Source of the DNA: Lingula anatina
Lineage: Eukaryota > Brachiopoda > Lingulata > Lingulida > Lingulidae
Assembly: GCF_001039355.2 (NCBI RefSeq)
Contig: NW_019775669.1
Span: forward strand, 809,545-873,544
Length of the DNA stretch: 64,000 bases
Reading direction: 5' to 3'
In this document: piece after piece, positions 58,160 to 64,000 of the stretch
How the letters are laid out: each line of letters opens with the position of its first letter
Position numbering within the stretch: position 1 is the first letter of the stretch
Program-made: the position numbers and the translations under genes
Notes under the pieces: model-generated
Seen by the model: the letters and a program-made list of their open reading frames with translations, nothing else
Databases searched by the model: none
Told to the model about the DNA's origin: nothing

Positions 58160-60138
58160 TTTTGTAGAGTGCTAGTCTCTTGCCACAGTTTCTCTTTCTC
58201 GACACGTATATATTATGGCTTACAGCGAGACGTTTGTTCCACCCCTTTTCCACAAATATCTTCGCTTCTTGATAAATCACAAATCCGTATTAGTTGTGTT
58301 ATGTATTTGTCGAATTTTTTACTCTCTAAAAGTATATTTGAGATGCCCTATGACACTGGACGCGAGGCATCCATTCCATTCATATTCTGGTTACTGCTGT
58401 CACCGTGTGTTCTCTCTCGTAGTTGTATTCTAAATAAACACCGGACGTATATATAGGTAATATCTTAAATCTGTCAGGCAACTAAAACACCCCTGGATCG
58501 ATGTGGTCGCTAGCGACCGCGAGGTAAGACATTCTCTTTTTGACCCGCCTGAATCAAAGGTCAAAAGCGTGAAAAGACGATCAATTAACCGATTCAGGGA
58601 GCACCGACAAAAGCCAGAGGGAAATTGAAATGTAAATACAAGCGTTTGTACAAAACATCGTAAACACTCGTACAATATCTCAATGGCTGAAAGGCAGGTG
58701 CATAATGCCATCTGTTTACTTCGAACTATGTTCGAACTGTTGTTGATCGGTTTGCACCTAAATGCGAGGTAAAGAAGTCGCAGGGTATGTAATCAGACGC
58801 AAGGTTATTAAAAACAAGTGTGGTCAAAACTTTTAATTTTCTTCTGTAGAAATTACCTTTTTGATAACCTGACTGATCTTGAAATTCAAGAACATTTAAT
58901 GCACTGTTAAGGGATAACCAAGGCCTTTACGCATACAATGAACATAAATTCGAATACCCCAAAGAATACAATACTGATGTTTGTATACAGACCTCCCCAA
59001 CCCCGCTGTCCTCTTGAAGACAAATCTTAATTTTGGTTGGAAAGGACCGATTTAAAATCTGTCAACGTAATCATATAAATGGTGTTTATCAAGGATCATC
59101 GACAGTGATCTTTCATTTTCTCTCCCCCTGGATGTCTTTTTGCTAATCAAACAATGAAGGAAAGGGTAATAATGGTAACAGTTGAATAGCCCAACAAAAT
59201 TTTATTCCTTTCGACATTGAGTTTTTCTCTTTCTTGTTTTTAACATTAAAAAATCTTGTTTACTTTTCATTGATTATCGGCACTAGCAACAGTGTTTACT
59301 TAGTTGCAGATTTATTAGTGCGGTATTGGCGATCGTTGTATGAGCTCAATGGTAATCGGTGTGATTTATCAGGTACTGCGTTTTTTCTTTAAGCAATATG
59401 TAAACGCGCTAGTCAACAAAATCACTCCCCAAACACAGACGCATTCGTCAAACCGTGGAAGATTTCTCAAGTATAGATGAATGTCTTGGAACGTTTTATC
59501 AGTTATTTGACGCGCGTCATCACATCTTCACCAGGGCAGTAATAAATCACCTTTTAATATTATTTGGAATTTTATAAATTGTTATGAAAATCAATTTATA
59601 TCCATTGCTGATCATCTAAAAGAATGCATAAAAGTTATCACCAGGGTTCGTCTTAGTGTCGTTTTCCCAAAAGACGACCGAGGATTTTCCTGCTAATGTA
59701 ACCCCACAGATGTATTTTTATTACGCCTATACAAAACTGACGTCTTTACTTTCTGTTAACATCAACTGAAATAAAACACATGTCAATATATTCATTTATT
59801 AAAATAAATGATTTAAATTAATAATGCTCTTGAAAATATCCCGGTAAAGATGGATAGATACTATAATATTGTGCTAAAATTCGAAATCAAATTAACAACT
59901 TGAAGTAAAATTAGGGTCACCCTATTTAAATATAACAACCATAACATGCAGTCTAAAACCTTTTTATAATATATTGTCAGGAAAACTCTAGATGTATTTC
60001 TATGTACCTGACCAGATTTTCACAGTTTAAAATGTTGCATAGAATAAACCACATGTATATGTGCGACACAGCAATACCCGTCACTTATATAATATAAATA
60101 ATAATTAATAAGGATAAAATTGCATATACTATTTACTA
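58160..60138. other. intergenic region with AFG1L 3' UTR at its right end
   Basis: The left part would be the promoter of the 58.1-kb gene; no motif stands out. The first minus-strand AATAAA after the AFG1L stop (60139) is at 59800-59795, giving a 3' UTR of about 350 bp. The rest shows no coding signal or repeat. Confidence 0.4.
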
Positions 60139-63100
60139 TCATAATGGACGTTTTTTGCTCTCGTCAACAGTCTTGTCTCTTATTAACCAGTAGTCTTCTG
60201 TCTGCATCTCTGTTAGCCTGGATATGGTCCTCTCAAACGCAAACAACTCTTCTTCTCCTGTAAATATGCTGGCTTTGGTCTCCTCACCTGAATTCTGGTA
60301 AAAAAAGAGAAAACGATGTCAACTTTTCACTATTTAAAAATCATTACAAAACACTCATTCCAACAACGTCTGTATATAACTTTTAATTATGTGAAGGAAT
60401 ATACATGGATTTAAGAATATTTAAACAAATCTCTTTCAAAACTAACACCATCCCTGAGCATATTCTCCTCAAGTTCAACCAACTGCTACAAAAGAAGTGG
60501 TTTATTACAATATATTATCCTTACTGCATTGATGCCCAGATCATCCATCAGAGCTCTGTTCTGTTCAATGATGTCCTGGGTGCTGAGTTTCTCTGCAGCA
60601 AACAGTTCTTTAGGAGGAGCCTCAGCTGAGCACACTAGTCTTACCTATAACACAACATCACTACTTTTAAGTCTCAAATAAAACAGACAAGTCTCATTAC
60701 TACCTTTATAAACAAAGGAGGGGGGTCTGTTAGCAAATTTCTTTTCTCTCTCTTTTAATTCACTGAAATCCAGATTTGTTCCTTAGGCTTAGTTCACATG
60801 AAAAATCTATTTTCTAAAAATCTATTTTCTATTCGCGGTATCTTGTGATCACGGTCTGTGCCCTGAATACCCTGCGGCGTAATTACTGGCAGCGCGAGCC
60901 AGTTACTTCCAAAGCTGTAATTAATTCTCGGCTGCACTCAGAGTGATCACAAGATACCACAAACAGAAAATAGATTTTTAGAAAATAGATTTTTCATGTG
61001 AACGGAGTCTTAATCTGATATATATATGTGTCATTTTCCTGTAAATATTTACAAACTCTGTTAGCCAAATAGTGACACTGCATCATAGGTCACATTTCCA
61101 CTGAAACTATCAGTCTACATAGATCAATCCAACTGTGTGGGGAATCAGTTTAACAGGCTTTGAGTAGAATACAAAAAAGCTGGTGATAATACAGGTAAGC
61201 TGGAAACAAGAGGATACATGTTAATTTGTTTAACTGATTGTACTTAGCGAGAGTCCCCAAAGAGTTGGATCAACCCATAGTTTCAATGGGAATGAGCTCA
61301 TGCAGCTAAAGGAGATGATACTAAACCAAACAGGCAATTTCTGAGATGGGAGCAAGTTAACAGGTTGTTGACAATTTTTGAGAAGTGTTCCAGTGGAATC
61401 AAAGCCAAATTTGAAATTGTTAATGCTCCAGGTGTGTGCAGCATACTAGTTTAGTATGCAAAAGTCTACAGGTGTGCAGGTTAAACAGATAGTGCAGGGG
61501 TAAAACAATATATGAAGGGATAACACGTTTATGACTGGGAGTATGCAAAGTAAAAAATTCTCTTACATCTATAATAATATATCTCAATTGCATGTTTATT
61601 ATACCTTCTATTCAAATATCACTGTCAATTTTCATTTAGCCTCATTTATATTTTAAAAAATCCTTATGGACCACACATCAATCAGTACCAAAGCTTCAAT
61701 GTGAAATACCAAACAAACTATAATATAAATACAGATCTCGTATACAGAGTTAGTTTTCACATCCATACTAAATACATATATATATATACAAACCTTATTG
61801 TCATAGAATGTATCAATCATTGTAATAAACCTTCTGGCAGCAGTCTTGTTACTCAGTGATAGTATAGGGATGTTTTTAACAAACACAGTGTCGAATTCTT
61901 TACTCATCTCTAGATAGTCCACAGCACCAAGAGGCTGAAATGCACAACAAAATACATAAGTTTTTTAATTTGAATAACTGTAATTCTTGCAGGACAACTA
62001 TATATATATATCATGAAAAGTTAGGAAAAAACGGATCTATCATGTCTCAAAAATTAATTAAAACAACCACAGCAACAAAGCTTTTATAGAGCATCTAAAA
62101 TTAGTTATAAACGTTTTCAGTAATCAGGCAAACAGTAATAAAAAAGCAAAACCTTTGAATAGCAGCATAACAACAAAATTAAATGACACTGCTACTTTTA
62201 CACATTACCCTTTCACATAGTTCTTCAAAAGTACAGTCTACAACAGCTCCACAAGCTCTAGGTAATACTAACTGTCTTCCAAACACCAAAAGAGACCTTG
62301 GACGCAGAACTGAGGGGAAAATAAACATTGAGCATACATAAATTGAATTCCTAAAAAATGTTACACTGAAAAGAAATAATGTTGGTGTGTTTTTTGGTTA
62401 ACCTCTCAAAAAGAGAGATCTTTTTGAATGTGTATACCTAACATAACTCACATCTCTATCTGCACTAGATTTATCAATAAGTTTTCTTCAAAATCTGATA
62501 TAAACCTTTCCACAAGTTTAAGTCGTTGCAGTAGGCAACTAGCCAAAGTGGAAATGGTATTTTTTTTCTCTTTGAGTAATAGAATTTAAAATGGAAAAAT
62601 CTATACAAATGGGTTATAATGTCAAAACTCTTAACAACAACTAAGGAATTGCACAGAGTTGAAAAAGCCATAAATAAACTGTGCAACACTCAAATATATG
62701 AATTTCTTTACTACATTTCAGAGAATATTGGTCATGTTGGGCAAGTGGAAGGCTAATCTGGAATTATACACTTCACTGTTTGGCCAATATATGATCTTTA
62801 ACATAGAAACTTACCATCATCTTCCTCTCCAATCAAAGTTTGAAAGATGTTATCAATTTGCTCTTCTGTATCTTTGTCAGATGTTCTGAAAAGTGTATAT
62901 GGGGCAAATTAATTGCAATGATCTTCACTTGATCCAGATAAAATATCTTATGGATCAAAAGTCTATTAATTCAACTGAAAAACAACAATCTTGTGCTGTA
63001 GTAATTTGATGTCACAAACACATGGTTAAGAAAGTTCAGGAAATACTAAATAAATTATCCTACTACACTGACTACTCCCTCCCCACCCCCAACATGGGAA

Positions 63101-64000
63101 GAAAGAGAGAAAGAAAACTGGAGTTTTTGTTATCCACTTACGAATGTTAATCTTAGGGACCATTCCCAGGCCCTATCATACTAACTGTGAATCAATCTAT
63201 CTCTGAGGGGATTCTCGCTAATTTGCAATCAAATTAAGTGGCTTAGATGTCTGTTACGCCTACTGAAGCTGCTTGGTGGTAATTAATTATCGTTTAGCAG
63301 CTTCAGTAGGCGTGCTAAACATCTAAGCCACTTAAGCTGAAAGCAATTTAGCGAGAAACCCCTCAGAGATGAATCGATCCTGTTAGATCGATCTAGATAT
63401 GGGAACCCAGTCATAAACCAGAATTGTGGTTACTTACAGAAAATATACCTTGCCCTCTGCAGGCATGGCTTGCTGTCTGTAATCTAAGCCAGAGTCCAGG
63501 CAGAGCACAGAACAGTGTTTCTGAAACAGACCAACATGAAGTGTAAAAAAAGAAGGTCATGTTATTATATGTATCAACATACTCTATCATCTACAGCATA
63601 AACCTCGTAAAAAAAATATATATAAATTTTTACATAGTACTAAAACTGTAAAGAGATTTACTTAAAAAGACTAAACTTTAACTGTATACCATTTTTATGA
63701 TAAGGAAAAGCCTGTCTTGTGTCGCATATAATAACCTGCAAGCTTCATCATGTACTCTTACTACTTGTTAAACATACCTTAAGTTCACCAATAAAAGGAA
63801 CAAAATTTCCCCTCTGAAGGCCATTTTTGTATAAATCTGAAATTGCAAATATTCATGTCTTGTTCTTTGGCTGTAAGATATTTATTGGAAAAACAACCCA
63901 TGATGTTATATAAAAGTCATACCACTTCTCAACAATAAATTAAGATATTTGCACACTTTTCAACATGCACACAAATAAGCAAATACTTACTGTATTCTTT
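60139..64000 (-). CDS. AFG1L: AFG1L (LACE1) mitochondrial AAA+ ATPase, C-terminal part, cut by right edge
   Basis: AFG1L is an ATPase of the mitochondrial inner membrane and matrix that helps degrade respiratory-chain subunits and traffic p53. Coding exons in transcript order: from beyond 64000 to 63991, 63836-63778, 63520-63438, 62885-62815, 62309-62209, 61934-61794, 60644-60525, 60294-60139. All phases join. Signatures seen: LYKNGLQRGNFVPFIGELK, GLDYRQQAMPAEGKVYFL, LRPRSLLVFGRQLVLPRACG, CTFEELCERPLGAVDYLEMS, FVKNIPILSLSNKTAARRF, ITMIDTFYDNKVRLVCSAEA, and the terminal TISRLTEMQTEDYW. The Walker A and B region is not in the window. The exon ending at 61794 uses a weak donor (gtttgt). The last exon ends SKKRPL at a TGA at 60141-60139. 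Its introns host three MITEs. Confidence 0.94.
60784..61011. mobile_element. MITE with ttcacatgaaaaatctattt termini, in AFG1L intron
   Basis: Terminal inverted repeats of about 55 bp: the left end has gttcacatgaaaaatctatt and ttctaaaaatctattttct; the right end repeats these inverted up to tttttcatgtgaacgg. A second arm pair (ggtatcttgtgatcac and gtgatcacaagatacca) extends the hairpin. The loop is GC-richer. Bordered by taa/tta, it fits a non-autonomous DNA transposon with a short AT target. Confidence 0.8.
61087..61299. mobile_element. MITE sharing the termini of the 1.55-kb element, in AFG1L intron
   Basis: The ends (left: ctgaaactatcagtctacat, agatcaatccaactgtgtgg; right inverted: attgaaactatgggttgatc, caactctttggggactctcg) pair with each other and match the ends of the element at 26821-28370. 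At about 213 bp it looks like an internally deleted or parallel short form. Confidence 0.75.
63155..63414. mobile_element. second copy of the 39.9-kb foldback MITE, in AFG1L intron
   Basis: The arms gaatcaatctatctctgagg, gattctcgctaatttgcaat and cctactgaagctgct, the loop taattaattatc and the inverted partner arm correspond along their full length to the copy at 39911-40145. It lies between AFG1L exons at 62885 and 63438. Confidence 0.85.

Overview
The window is nuclear DNA of a bilaterian animal. Every recognisable gene is split by GT-AG introns (most 200-500 bp, one of 21 kb). The DNA is AT-rich, carries MITE-type inverted repeats and LINE and Penelope relics, and encodes animal orthologues. 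Gene structure and repeat style suit a marine invertebrate, with a mollusc or other lophotrochozoan as my best guess. The clade is inference and weakly held.

Layout from left to right. (1) 1-2904, minus strand: the 5' end of a SAXO-family axonemal microtubule gene; only its 38-nt first coding exon is in view and the rest of the gene lies beyond the left edge. (2) 4056-12542, plus: EFL1, the GTPase of late 60S ribosome maturation, complete in 21 coding exons (1,123 aa). It is head-to-head with SAXO, an arrangement I recall for human SAXO2/EFL1. (3) 13667-16319, minus: SMUG1 uracil-DNA glycosylase in three coding exons (671 aa), with an unusual N-terminal extension of about 420 residues rich in Q, N, S, Y and P. 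Its promoter near 16.9-17.0 kb has ETS and CRE sites. (4) 17.0-22.6 kb: no recognised gene; the right part is probably the CHSY 3' UTR. (5) 22653-46348, minus: a chondroitin sulfate synthase (CHSY1/3 type, 807 aa) in two coding exons separated by a 21.3-kb intron full of inverted-repeat elements and microsatellites. (6) 47111-55789, plus: RPRD2, an RNA polymerase II CTD-interacting protein (1,053 aa, 10 coding exons), head-to-head with CHSY. Its introns hold a Penelope-like fragment and a LINE 3' fragment, and one intron is GC-AG. (7) 57620-58159, minus: an intronless 179-aa basic protein I do not recognise. (8) 60139-64000, minus: the C-terminal half of AFG1L (LACE1), a mitochondrial AAA+ ATPase; the gene continues beyond the right edge.

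These are independent housekeeping or ciliary genes rather than one pathway. Two divergent pairs (SAXO/EFL1 and CHSY/RPRD2) probably share promoter regions, and EFL1 and SMUG1 converge with possibly overlapping 3' UTRs. The items most worth following up are the SMUG1 extension, the SAXO-EFL1 linkage, the MITE family sharing one terminal core over at least six copies, and the Penelope relic with a GIY-YIG segment and a decayed hammerhead-like motif.
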